64,000 nucleotides of DNA from Lepidostoma basale. Taxonomy: Eukaryota; Arthropoda; Insecta; Trichoptera; Lepidostomatidae. Positions 1 to 11,000 of the stretch are shown here, piece after piece (within the stretch, counting starts at the first letter, position 1; every line of letters begins with the position of its first letter). The position numbers and the translations under genes were made by a program. The notes below the pieces were generated by a model. The model was not told where the DNA came from and made no database searches. It saw only the letters and a list, made by a program, of their open reading frames with translations. The stretch covers positions 62,001 through 126,000 of the forward strand of contig JAHDVF020000015.1 of assembly GCA_022606425.2 (NCBI GenBank), given 5' to 3'.

Positions 1-470
1 TATCAAACAATTGGATTTACCTGGCAAGAAAATTTTCTGGTCGCTATGAAGATTACGAAAAAGAAGAAGAGAGCTTAAGTTCTATGGTCAGTCCTCTGCG
101 GATGTCATATTAGTACAATAACTTGTAATCGGCGTTTTCTAATCATTAATGGAACTCAAGGATACTTGCTAATGTGTGTCTGACCGTGTCAAACAGCTCG
201 TCAGCGAGCTAAATTCAATTATAATCGAATTACGGACCAGTTATTTACGAGTAGGCAGACGAAACGGACGCGGAACGAGCGGTTAAGGATAAATCTAGTG
301 GGTTTTCTAACTCGCAAACATTTATTAAGTAAATATGTCGGCACGTTCAAATTGACGTTATAATCAAAAATTTACTAAACAAACAATTAAGAATTACAGT
401 TTTATTATATTTTAATGGTTTTAATTGTGATTTTGTGAAGTTTTCTTGGGAGTTATTGGATTTTTTTTAC
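1..470 (+). promoter_or_regulatory. Candidate promoter and non-coding first exon
   Basis: The first coding exon begins with a splice acceptor (cag at 4586-4588), so a 5' non-coding exon must lie upstream. The segment 1-470 shows no repeat family seen elsewhere in the window, is comparatively CpG-rich around 185-290, and ends in a strong donor, ac|gtaagt, at 470/471. I propose it as promoter plus first exon of the ORP gene. No TATA box or start site could be fixed, and the exon could equally lie left of the window. Confidence 0.3.
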
Positions 471-775
471 GTAAGTACATATGTGTGTACATTGTAATGA
501 TTTCACTTTTAATGTTTGTTTTCGTTGCGGTTTACGTTTTACAGCGTATGCCGGATGATATGTTGTTTTCAAACACGTGTAAGCGGATGTGCGTGCAGAT
601 CGAATTTGTATTTAACCATTTAAATTGCTTAAATATCAACATAGTATGCCGGAAGAGGATTAATGACCGCATTTGATTTCGGAATCTGTTGTAGTATTTG
701 TAATTGGAACTAAATAAAAAACAAATGAATCTGATGCTTGATGATGTTAGCACTTAAACACAGCTAATATTAATG
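471..775. other. Unassigned intron/intergenic sequence
   Basis: AT-rich sequence. A short frame with a hydrophobic stretch starts at ATG 497 and runs into a weak donor (gtaagc) at 579. I do not recognise a protein, and I see no repeat family. Confidence 0.4.
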
Positions 776-1569
776 ATGAATTGTATGTATGAGATATGCA
801 TGCGAAATGATCTGATGATGAATGTTAATAAGTCCAAGGTAATGATTTTTGAAAAGGAAGAAACCATGACAGTCTGCAACATTAGCGTGAATGGTGAAAA
901 TTTGGAGCAAGTTGTTGAGTTTGTGTATTTAGGTAGTATGTTTACAAGAGATGGGCGAGTGGAGAGGGATATTGAAAGAAGGGTCGGGGCAGGCAACAAA
1001 GTGAATGGTGCACTTAAAGTTGTCATCGCAAACAAAAACCTATTCAAAAAAGCTAGAATGGCAGTGCACAATGGTGTTCTTCTACCGACCCTTATGTATG
1101 GAAGCGAAGCATGGAACTGGCAAAAGAAGGATGAAAGTAGAATAAATGCAGTAGAAATGAGATCTCTTAGACGAATGTGTGATAGTCTGTGTATGATAGA
1201 GTGTCGAATGAAAATATAAGAAGTGAATGCGGTGCGAATGACGGTGTCATGAACAAAATAATGAAAGGATCATTAAGATGGTTCGGACATATGGAAAGAA
1301 TGAATGAAGAAAGAATGGTAAAAAAAATATATGTTAATGATGTAAATGGAACCAGAAATAGAGTAAGACCGAGGAAAACATGGCACGATCAAATAAATCA
1401 AATATTGAATGTCGGCCATGTGAGGAGTCAGAGAAATCGACGCGCATGCATGACACGATGTATGAATGTTGAGGAAGCGAGAAAAATATGTCAGGAAAGA
1501 AAAGTGTGGCAGTCCATTCTTTCTGCCTACCCCTTCGGAGAGACAGCGTGATGGTTAGTTAGTTAGTTA
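776..1569 (+). mobile_element. LINE-A fragment, 3' half, frameshifted
   Basis: Two overlapping frames (to about 1218, then from 1189) encode the region after the reverse-transcriptase palm through the C-terminal motif [11 protein letters not shown]. Compared with the copy at 57823-58612, a few bases are lost at about 1180 (gtgtgatagtctg against gtgtggatattctg), which breaks the frame. The 3' end is the family's gcgtgatgg followed by GTTA repeats. It is 5'-truncated and cannot be active. Confidence 0.85.
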
Positions 1570-1934
1570 TATTAATGATACATTTTTAATAAAATGGTTG
1601 AATACAAAATTGTTTTTGGTATTTATTACAAGTGGATCAATTTATACTTGAGTGTTGGCTCATCGCAATCAAAGTCAATCTACAACAGTTAAGATGTAAA
1701 TGTATACCGGTGTCAACATAGAGATTCTTCCGCTTTTATTCTTCAGTCAACAGTATAGTTGAGGTTGCTCCGATGAGCATACATTGTTGTAAGGCAGATG
1801 ATTGCATCATAAGTAAATTCATAAAAGGATCCCTGAGATGATAATAATCTAGAATTTCTATGCACTGCTTCTATGAAGCGCCAAAACTTCATTGATCGCT
1901 CCCCGGTACCTACATCCGACACAGATATCTCTCC
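1570..1934. other. No recognisable feature
   Basis: AT-rich sequence between two LINE fragments. No coding frame or repeat recognised. Confidence 0.4.
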
Positions 1935-2115
1935 TAAAAATTCAATAAAACTTCTTGGCGTACGTCAGCAGTAGCTTCTCTCATCTAAGGCAATTAAGAT
2001 CCATAAAAAGAAACATTCCCGTTGACAGTTTTAAAACATTAATCAATTCCTTCGTCGTATCACGACTTACTTCTTTCTGTGTCCTGTCAGGTCTCCCTAA
2101 CGTTGACTATCACCA
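1935..2115 (+). mobile_element. L2/CR1-like LINE fragment (RT C-terminal part)
   Basis: The + strand frame contains HLRQLRSIKRNIP and a VSRL element, typical of the segment just after the palm in L2/CR1-type reverse transcriptases. It is followed at 2460 by a second fragment that continues the same kind of protein, separated by about 345 bp of unidentified sequence, so the two were probably one copy. Confidence 0.6.
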
Positions 2116-2459
2116 TAGTGATGACCTGGGGAAAAATATCCAGAGTGGTATCCCCTTGCCTTCTCTGGAGGATTTTCTGTCGGGGTTACCTTCCCTTAGC
2201 TGGGTGTATCCAGTTTTATGGCGCTGGAAGCTCGCCATTCGTCCTCTCTCTATCTGCTATGGCACTAAGTGATATGTGCCACATTGCCCGGGATTCGCGG
2301 TGTCTTTAAAAAGACTTCTCGTGGACGCTAGAGAGTTGGACTTGATAGTAGTGTTGCTGTTGTAAATGCAACATGGCGCCTTACGACATTTTGTAGAGGC
2401 ATGCTTTCCAGCAAAACATACCCCATCGTAGCTCTACTACCCTTTTGAACCCTATTCGA
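2116..2459. other. Unidentified sequence splitting an L2-like LINE
   Basis: This stretch separates two consecutive parts of the same LINE type. It is GC-richer than its surroundings and carries no recognised frame. An insertion is the simplest explanation, but I saw no clear terminal repeats. Confidence 0.3.
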
Positions 2460-3075
2460 TACCCTAGTATCACGACTAGATTACTGCAATGGAGTCTATG
2501 CCAACATCCCCAAACAGCAAACTAATAAAATCCAGTCTGCATTCAACGCAGCAGCAAGACTGAGGAGAGGTGTGCCGAAGCATTGTCACATAACACAGCA
2601 TCTTGAGGAGCTCCACTGGCTGAAATGTCCAGAAAGGATACAATACAAGCTCTGCTGGGCGATCTTCAAGGCATTGCGTGGTATGGCACTAGCTTATATT
2701 TTTGAACTCTGCATCAACGAGAACCTGAATGCCAGACAGTCTACATTGCGATCAGCTAAGACTTCTGCGATCGGTAGATTGACCGAGCCTTCGTGGTAGC
2801 CGGCCCTTCAGCCTGGAACTATCTTCCAGCCGACCTTGAGTGCATTGAGAATCAGTGAGAGTTTAGATCGAGACTCAAAACGCACCTTTTTAAAATTATC
2901 CTTTCCTGATAAGAATGGTTGATCGACTGCGTTGGGTGCAGCCCTCATTCTAAATACATATGTTTATTTTTAACTAGTTCATAAAACGGAGCATTTTCTA
3001 CAGCGCACTTGAGATGAGTAATTCATAAAAATGGCGCTCTATAAATCATCCAATTTATTATTATTATTATAGGTT
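2460..3075 (+). mobile_element. L2/CR1-like LINE fragment with 3' end
   Basis: Encodes LEELHWLKCPERIQYKLCW and KALRGMALAYIFELC, the classic C-terminal signature of L2/CR1 LINEs, with in-frame stops downstream. The 3' end (gcgcacttgagatgag ... ggcgctctataaat) followed by ATT repeats matches 24545-24610 and 28798-28860, so three copies of the family are present. Confidence 0.75.
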
Positions 3076-3235
3076 TGTCTTCTGTGCCACCTGATGTGGC
3101 TAAATAAGTCCTATCCAGGAATGATAGACTTTGTCACACTCCGGACAGAGATATTCTGCCCCTACGGCTGGACCCCGTTCTCTCTGTCTCTCTGATCCCT
3201 GGCACATAACGACTCTTCTCCACTATAACATGACA

Positions 3236-3385
3236 AATACAAATACTGGTGACCTTCGTGGCCAAGTGGCGAGTGCTAAGACGGCCACACCGAAGGTCCC
3301 GGGTTCGATTTCCGGTGATCTCTCTGTCTTTGATATGTTGTAAAATTGACATGACAATAAAATGGTGAAAGATTAGCTACTTACC
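3236..3385 (+). mobile_element. tRNA-derived SINE
   Basis: Polymerase III box A-like (tggccaagtgg) and box B-like (gggttcgatttcc) sequences in tRNA spacing, followed by the family segment acatgacaataaaatgg. Related copies lie at 37469-37708 (+), 44602-44862 (-) and 52565-52700 (-). The head resembles a tRNA, but there is no cloverleaf anticodon arm I would call functional. The 3' part is lost at the junction with LINE-F. Confidence 0.7.
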
Positions 3386-4024
3386 CATTCTTCATCCATT
3401 CCTGAACAAAGGTCTCCTCCATTCGCTTCCATGTCACTCTGTCCTGTGCAGACTGCATTCAGGTTATTCCGATGTGTCTGTTCAGATCATCCTTCCACCG
3501 TAGTTGCGGTCGCCCTGCACTTCTCTTTGCCGTCCACGGTCTCCAAGTCAGCAGTCTTCTTGTCCATTTTTCATCTGAGCTTCTGGCTACGTGATCTGCC
3601 CATTGCCATTTTAGAGTCGTCACCCGGTGGATGATGTCAGTGACCTTTGTTTTTTCTCTCACCTCTCACTAACATGGCTCTTTCCATGGCTCTTTGGGTC
3701 ACTCGTTGTTTATCGGCACTTTGTTTGGACAATGTTACAATTTCAAGACCATAAGTATCAACTGGCAGAACGCAGGCTTCATAGACTTTTCGTTTCAGGT
3801 TGATTGGTATTTTCTGGTTTTAAGGATATAACTCATGTTTCCGAAAGCTGTCCAGCTTAGTCTAATTCTTCTTTTTAGCTCTGTGGTTTGGTTATCTCGG
3901 CCCAATCGAATATTGTGTCCCAGGTATGTATATTCTTGGACATTCTCAATTTTTCATCTGAGCTTCTGGCTACGTGACCTACCCATTGCCATTTTAGAGT
4001 CACCACCCGGTGGATGACCTTTGT
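3386..4024 (-). mobile_element. LINE-F fragment with internal duplication
   Basis: The reverse strand encodes [17 protein letters not shown] and [18 protein letters not shown], matching 48421-49183 in the opposite orientation. The segment 3951-4024 repeats 3568-3640 (same strand, about 70 bp), so part of the element is duplicated directly. Multiple frame breaks. Confidence 0.75.
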
Positions 4025-4320
4025 TCGTGTCATAAAAATTTATTCCGTCTATAACAAATAAATAAAAATAAATAACAGTGTATTGGAAATTCGCATTTTG
4101 AAATATAAAGAGTAAATATTGTCAAATAGGTCACTGCTTGGTGGGTCAATTATTAGGCGGCATAGAAATTTATTTGTGTGTATTTTTAATTAACACGCCA
4201 AAACTTTTTTTTTGGTGTCGATTAAACTCCTTAGTATTATAAGCTTGCATCTTAATATTTCGTTTGCCGCTAGAAACAAACATTTATTCGTGCTACTCCA
4301 CATATTTCTCATATAAAACA
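4025..4320. other. No recognisable feature
   Basis: AT-rich spacer upstream of the first coding exon. Nothing recognised. Confidence 0.4.
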
Positions 4321-4558
4321 GTTATGGTGTTCTTCTACCGACCGATTTCCGAGGAGACCACGTTCAGCAGACTAATTGCTCTTCCCACCGGTGTCCAAAC
4401 CATCTTAATGATCCTTTCATTATTTTGTTCATGACACCATCATTCGCACCGCATTCACTTCTTATATTTTCATTCGACACTCTATCATACACAGAGTATC
4501 CACAAATTCGTCTAAGAGATCTCATTTCTACTGCATTTATTCTACTTTCATCCTACTT
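4321..4558 (-). mobile_element. Mosaic of LINE-A and LINE-B scraps just upstream of the first coding exon
   Basis: Three pieces are joined: about 4322-4344 is LINE-A in + orientation (ggtgttcttctaccgacc), 4345-4398 is LINE-B in - orientation (ttccgaggagaccacg...accggtgtc), and 4399-4558 is LINE-A in - orientation. The block ends 30 bp before the acceptor at 4588. Confidence 0.7.
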
Positions 4559-4588
4559 AAATGATTTAAAATGTTAATTTCATTTCAG

Positions 4589-5019
4589 GACTTGCAAGAT
4601 GTCCTCAACATCCGGAACTCCGGTCTGTTTAGAATGACGGCTCCTCTCGCATGATGAGCTCGTCTCCAGACCGCACCAACCCTTCCACGCCGCAGAACCA
4701 GTCGCACAACCCTTCGCCGAAACGGTCCCAGAAGCACCTGCACTCTGAGGAACCCACCAAGGCGATCGAGTCCAAGAAGAATCTTAATGCGGGCGGCAAG
4801 GAGAACCTGAACAGCAAAGAGGTGTTTCTCCAGGAAGTGGATGATCTGAAGAGGGAGGGGAGGGGCAAGCACCGGGAGGCCCGCCCGCGCTCCGTGTGCG
4901 AGAGAGGCAGTAATAGCGTGTTCCTCTTCGACGGCAGCCGTGTCGTTGCGGAGAACACAGATGACTTTACAGGAATGAAGGATGAGAAACATGACGACGA
5001 AAGGAGTTTTCAAACTAAG
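4589..5019 (+). CDS. OSBPL8: ORP8-like exon: 5' UTR end and N-terminal coding part (CDS 4651-5019)
   Basis: Acceptor tttcag at 4583-4588 and donor aag|gt at 5019/5020. The frame used downstream has an in-frame TAG at 4628-4630, so translation should start at ATG 4651 (or the next codon, also ATG). It encodes residues 1-123: Ser/Pro/Asn-rich start, basic stretch PKRSQKH, then mixed charge. This low-complexity region corresponds to the disordered N-terminus of ORP8, which is poorly conserved. It ends in phase 0. GC content is clearly above that of the flanking introns. Confidence 0.9.
4599..4637 (+). promoter_or_regulatory. Upstream open reading frame in the 5' leader
   Basis: ATG at 4599 opens a 12-codon frame ending at TGA 4635-4637, 13 nt before the main start. 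It is out of frame with the main protein. Such uORFs commonly lower translation of the main frame; that effect is an inference here. Confidence 0.5.
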
Positions 5020-8000
5020 GTATTATTTTCCAATACTATTGTAGTGTGAGGTGGTTCGGTGTGCAAAAAGTCAGCGGTTTATTGGTACACAGTTATTTAT
5101 TTCGGCACAGACAAGTGTATAACAATAGATAGGGCGAGAGCGGACGCGTGTCGCTCGGCTGAAGGACACGGTAGTAAGCCCGGAGCAAAGGCAGGATCCT
5201 TGTCTCCAGGGGGCGCTATGCTGCTGCCAGCATACTAGCGCCATGGGTTAGGTAGGGGGGATGGGATTAATCCTCCCAGTCCCACACTATTGTTTTAGAT
5301 AATCCATTGTTTAGGCCAAGTGTCAAAGTCTAAAGTTATGATATTTGAAAAGGAAGAATGTATGAAGAATTGTGACATATGTGCGAACGGTGAAAAATTA
5401 GAGCTAGTTACCTTATTTGTTTATCTGGGAAGCATGTTTACAAGAGATGGAAGAATGAAGAAAGATATCGGAAGAAGCGATGGAGCTGGAAACAAAATAA
5501 ATGGTGCACTCAAAGTCATTACCGCAAATAGAAATATATCGACTGAAGTAAAGATGGCACAATGTAGTTCTAGTGCCGACCTTTATGTATGGAAGTGAAA
5601 CTTTGAGTTGGCAGAAGAAGAATGAAAGTAGAATAAATGCCGTAGAAATTAGGTCTATAAGAAGAATGTGCGAAAAAACAATGTATGATAGAATATCTAA
5701 TGATTAAGTGAGAAAGGAATGTAAGGCAGATGAATGCGTGGTAAATAAAATCAAGAAAGGGTTACTAAGATGGTTTGGACATGTGGAACGAATAGATGAA
5801 GGTAGAATAATTAAAAAGATATATATTGGAAAAAGAAGTCGAGGAAGGCCAAGGAAGACATGTTCGAAGTAGGAACAATCGACGGGCGTGCATGTTACAA
5901 TGTGTGAATGTAAAAGAGCCGTAAGAATTAAGTCAGGATTGAACAATGTGGCGATCCATCCTCTCTGCGTACATATTAAACGGTGTGATGGTTAGTTAGT
6001 ACAAAAATTATGGCTTTGGGTTTTTCTCAAAAAAAAATAATAAGAAGAATAAACTTTATAATTTTTCTAAATAAATAATCGAAACACATTTTTCAATGGG
6101 GTGCGGAGATATACTATTTTTAGATTCAAAAGGGTGTGGCTCACTTAAAAGGTTAAGAAACACTGGTTTAAGAGATCTCATTTCTACGGCATTTACTGTC
6201 TATTTCTAGTTCCATTTTCGTCATTTACATAATTTTTTTTCACCGTTCTGTTTTCATTAATTTTTTCCATGGTGTCCAAACCATTTTAACCCTTATATAA
6301 GTTATTTGGTCACCGCCTGGGATCCGATATTCTCTGATGGTGGAGCGAGTGCAGAAAAAATTTCTGCGCTTTCTTTACCTCAGGGAGCGCGGTTATTACC
6401 CGTGGCTCTTTCCGACTGAATTCTTGCTAGGTATGCTAAGCTACCAATCATTGGAGAGAAGGAGGAACATTCACTTGGGAGTTCACTTCCTTCAGCTGAT
6501 TGGCGGCCGTATACAGAACTCAGATGTCCTGATAGATGTAGGTCTATTTGTCCCTGATAATTACCTTCGTCAAAGACAGCACAGATTGTTTTATTTGCCA
6601 CGCTGCAGAACCAACCTGCCAATGGTTATGCCTGTGGGTAGGGCAATCTTATTGCTTAATCAGATCGCCTCAGAGGTCGACATATTTCGTGATAGTGTGA
6701 GTTGCCTCAGGGATGCAATATCAATGTTATGATTATTTCTAATTCTTAAACTTTTTATTATAATATATATGTTCTTATGCTTCTCTTTTAAATTCTCATA
6801 ATGTAATTGCAAACGATCTGGAAATATGTCTGTAATGTTTGTAATTTTTATTAAAATAAATGAATGAATGAATGAATGAATGAAACCCATCGCAACACAA
6901 AGCCGGCGAATCGCTGGCCAAGGTCAATTTGTCACTGACTCGCAAAGCCGGCGATTTGCCGGTTTGTCTTTGAAGTGATTTTTTTTACACTGAAATTGAA
7001 TTGCAATAACTTTATTCATAAAAATTATATAAATAAGTATGTATATTTCGGTTACTGATTTCATAATAAAATGTAATAATCACAATTTATTTCACATTAT
7101 TTATTACAAAATATTACGATATTTTAACATCTGTCAATACCTACAAAATGGCCGAACGCACTCGTAAACAAACTCGTCGCGCTTGTAATATTTCATCAAA
7201 TGAGGATACAGCGAATCCTTTTGGAAAGTGGCAGTGAGAATGAAGTTGATGAATATTCTATTTATTCTAGTGATTTTACGCCTTCGAACAATGTTTTGAT
7301 GGGAATGTGAGAAATATTTAGTGGCTCTCCACATGCCAGAATGCTTTAAAGCTTATCACACTCTTCCCAAACTACCTGGGGATGAGCCATAATGATCTAG
7401 CTTACGAACAAAAAAAATTATGCTTTTATGTTTTACCATTTTTATTTTGTGTGTTTATTAGTCTTAATGTTATTGTAATAAAAAAAATTGTCAAAATTAA
7501 ATAGTGTATTGTATGGACAAATTATGTCACCTTTATTAGTGGTGAACGGAGCTAGAAATAGAGGAAGGCCGATGAAAACGTGGCACGATCAAATCAATCA
7601 AATATTGAATGTCCGTCACGTAAGGAGTCGGAAAAATCGACGTGCGTGCATGACAACATGTATGAATGTAGAGGAAGCGAGAGACGTATGTCAGGACAAA
7701 ACAGTGTGGCGTTCCATTCTTTCTGCCTACCCCTCTGGGGAGACAGCGTGATGGTAAGTTAGTTAGTTAGTTTTTTATTAGTGATGCAATGGGTTAATGA
7801 CACTTTCATTATTTTGTTCATAACACTTTCATTCGCACCGCATTCACTTCTTATGTTTGCATTTGACACTATCATACACTGTTTTATATTTATTAATGAT
7901 AGTGATTTGAAATGTTCTCTTCTTTTTTTCTTTTTTTTTTACTGTGTTGCCAGTATTAGTAGGCTGGGAAATGGAGACCTTTGAATTTGTTTGCTAGAAT

Positions 8001-11000
8001 GCTTATGCAAGTGATTGCAGACCAACAATATCCCGACCTTTGGACAGAGTTATGTTTTATAGTCTTTTATCTGCCCGCCATACATATGGCACATAATCCC
8101 ACGAGAACGAATAACGAATTGTTCTCTGAGTTATTTATAGATTTATAGACAAGATATAATACCGTAAATATCTCCATGCTTAGTAAAGAAATTCATTTTC
8201 AATTGTATCTCAATAGAGACGAAGAAACAAACTGGAAACTGAATATGGATGATCAAGGTGTTTACAGGACTTATGACCTGTCATTGGTTGGGTTAAGCGC
8301 ACGCTTTATGTAATTACAACATTCCCCATTCCACCATTGTTATTATGATCATGCATGATACATTTTTGGAAGTTGTATATATACTCCAAATCCATACCTA
8401 TCTTCACGTGTCAGTTCCAGTTAGCCATCTATGTAGATTTGATTGTACTAATTAATTTTTTAAGATTAATCTATACAATCCACCCACTAACGCCATCTAT
8501 GAAGAATGATTGTTTAGCATTTAGCAAACTACTTTATTAACACAATCGTATACAGATATAAGTATACATTTCACAAAAATTCATTTTCACTCATCCAATT
8601 TACTGCCGGTTTTTTGTTTATTTTATTTTTTTGTAAATGATAACTAACAACGAATTTTTATGAAAATCAAATAATTTTACTGAAATCTTTTGATGGAAGT
8701 TCATTTTAAATAATAATTAAATAAAACAATGTTTTTTAACTACTCCCACTTTTGTCTTTATTTAGACAGCGACCGGTTTCGCCAGGCTCGCTGGCATCGA
8801 CAGACTGGTGACACTATTATAAACTTAGTCCTTTACATACATACAGATCAGGGGTGGTAAACATGATTCTATACAAAAATAATCTTTCAAATCAAATCAG
8901 TTTATTAACTCAAAAGACATTACAAACAAAATGTTTAAGGCATCTATTGAGTACAGGTAAAATATTATAAAAATACAACAAAGTACCAAGAACGCATTAG
9001 AGATGGTTCGACATTATGAAGACAAGATACTTTCTAAGTCAAGAGTATTTGTCCCCTGAACGTACCTTCAAATATTTATGTAAAGTTTTCTGAATTTAAA
9101 TATTGGTATTACAGGTATTCAAGGAGGTTCGTATTTAATACAATGGATTTAAAATTTTATTATCGCTTACATATTCATATATAATGTTTGAAAAAGTGGT
9201 AATTTTGTTTTTATTATTACTGAATTTAAATATTATATGGTATAGTTCTTGGTCCGTAAGGTTGGCATCCCCATCCATATAGCTGCTACGTTCTGGAATC
9301 AAACAAAACGCATTTTGGGCAGTAATCGATTCCAGAAATATTTTTTATTTATTTATATTGGGTATAGCAACGGGGAGTTGGGAACAAATGGTAGTTGGTC
9401 ATTAAAAACTAAAACACTGTTTTTTCTGAATAAATTTTTTTTATGAATTAAAACACTGTTTCTTCCACTTTTGAGTTTATTTTTCTCGACATGTTTCGAA
9501 GGCTTACACCGAACAATAAAACAGTTTATATCGTTCTCCCGATGATGAAGTTGTAAGCCTTCGAAACATGTCCAAAAATAAACTCAAAAGTGGAAAAAAC
9601 ATTGTTTTAATTCATAAAAATTCGTCATTACGGTTCGTCATTATGGAATTCCACAGTGTTAATGCCTTAACTAATTCCAACGGAATGCCTTAACGGAATT
9701 CCACAGTGTTAATGCCTTACAATAATGGAGGGTATGATCGAGGGGACAAACTCTAGGGGACGCCCACGCCGAGAGTACCTGGAGGACCTGTTGGTGGACG
9801 TACGCTGCTCATCATATGCAGATCTCAAAAGAGCCGCACAAGACAGGGAAAAATGGAAGAGAATAATGGAGGAAATTGCTGCAAACCAATCCCAGGATTG
9901 AAACCAGAGAAGGAAGAATGCCTTAAGTTTATCTAAAGATAAACTTATATAAACTAACTAAATAACCATCACGCCGTTTCTCCGGGGGATTGGCAGAGAG
10001 AATAGACCGTCCGATGGTCCGCCCGGCTTGCGTAAGAAATTTTGAATCAAAACCCCCAAATCTACGTAATCATGCCCCCGCATAAACCAACAACCCACCA
10101 AATCACCTTCCAACAATGTTTGAAAAGCCATAAGAGCTGAACCTCTGTAAGCCAGAAGAGGTTTTGATTCAAAATTTCTTATGCAAGCCGGGTTTCTGTC
10201 CAATATCCTGGCACACCTTTCTAGATTCCTCCGCATTCATACACCGCATTTATTCCGTTCTCATCCAGTTCCATGCTTCGCTTCCAAACATAAGCCATTT
10301 TTCACTTTCTCTGTATATTGTTTTGTATATTGTTTCTCTGTATATCATGTTGAATATGGTTGGATTTACTTGAAAAGATAAAAAAAAATTAACCTATTTG
10401 CCACTGCATTATAATATCGTCATTCTGCCAACAGGGTCACGGGGGATTGTCACAGCCGTCACAAACCAACATCGTCACATCGACACCCACGCCCGGAGGC
10501 AACTTTCCGTCCGGTATGTTTCAACATTTGTATTATTTTTTTTCTCACCAAGTTATAGCAAGACAAAAATATCTCTAACAAGACCAAGATGAGACTGGTT
10601 CGAACCCTTGTTTTCTCCATATTCTTTATGGCTGCGAGTCTTGGACCATGCGAACATGGGAGTGGTCCAAAATTGATGCTTTTGAGAAGTAGTGCTGGCG
10701 GCGAATACTGCGTATAACCTGGACAGCAAGAAGAACAAATCAGTCTATCATTGACCAGCTGGGTATTAGGTCAAGACTCTTGCGGCTTGAACAGTGTGAA
10801 TATTCAGATAAATATCGTAATTGTGGTTTATATACACAGTTGATTGATGGTTTTGTCATGTGTTAGCAGACACTCACTGGACGGTGCAGCAGCCCACTGC
10901 TCCCCACTCTCCGGGCGCTCTCAGCTGGCATGGAGAAGCCCCCACGTCCAGCGACAAGGTTTGTACCTAGTATTTTAAAATTAATATTAAACTAACATAG

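Noticed and set aside
446..676. 76-aa hydrophobic frame as a separate gene
   Set aside because: No recognised family, no supporting splice partner, and it overlaps a better donor at 471; kept only as a remark.
3240..3312. tRNA gene
   Set aside because: Box A and box B are present, but the sequence belongs to a dispersed family with a non-tRNA body and I could not form a convincing anticodon arm; called a SINE.
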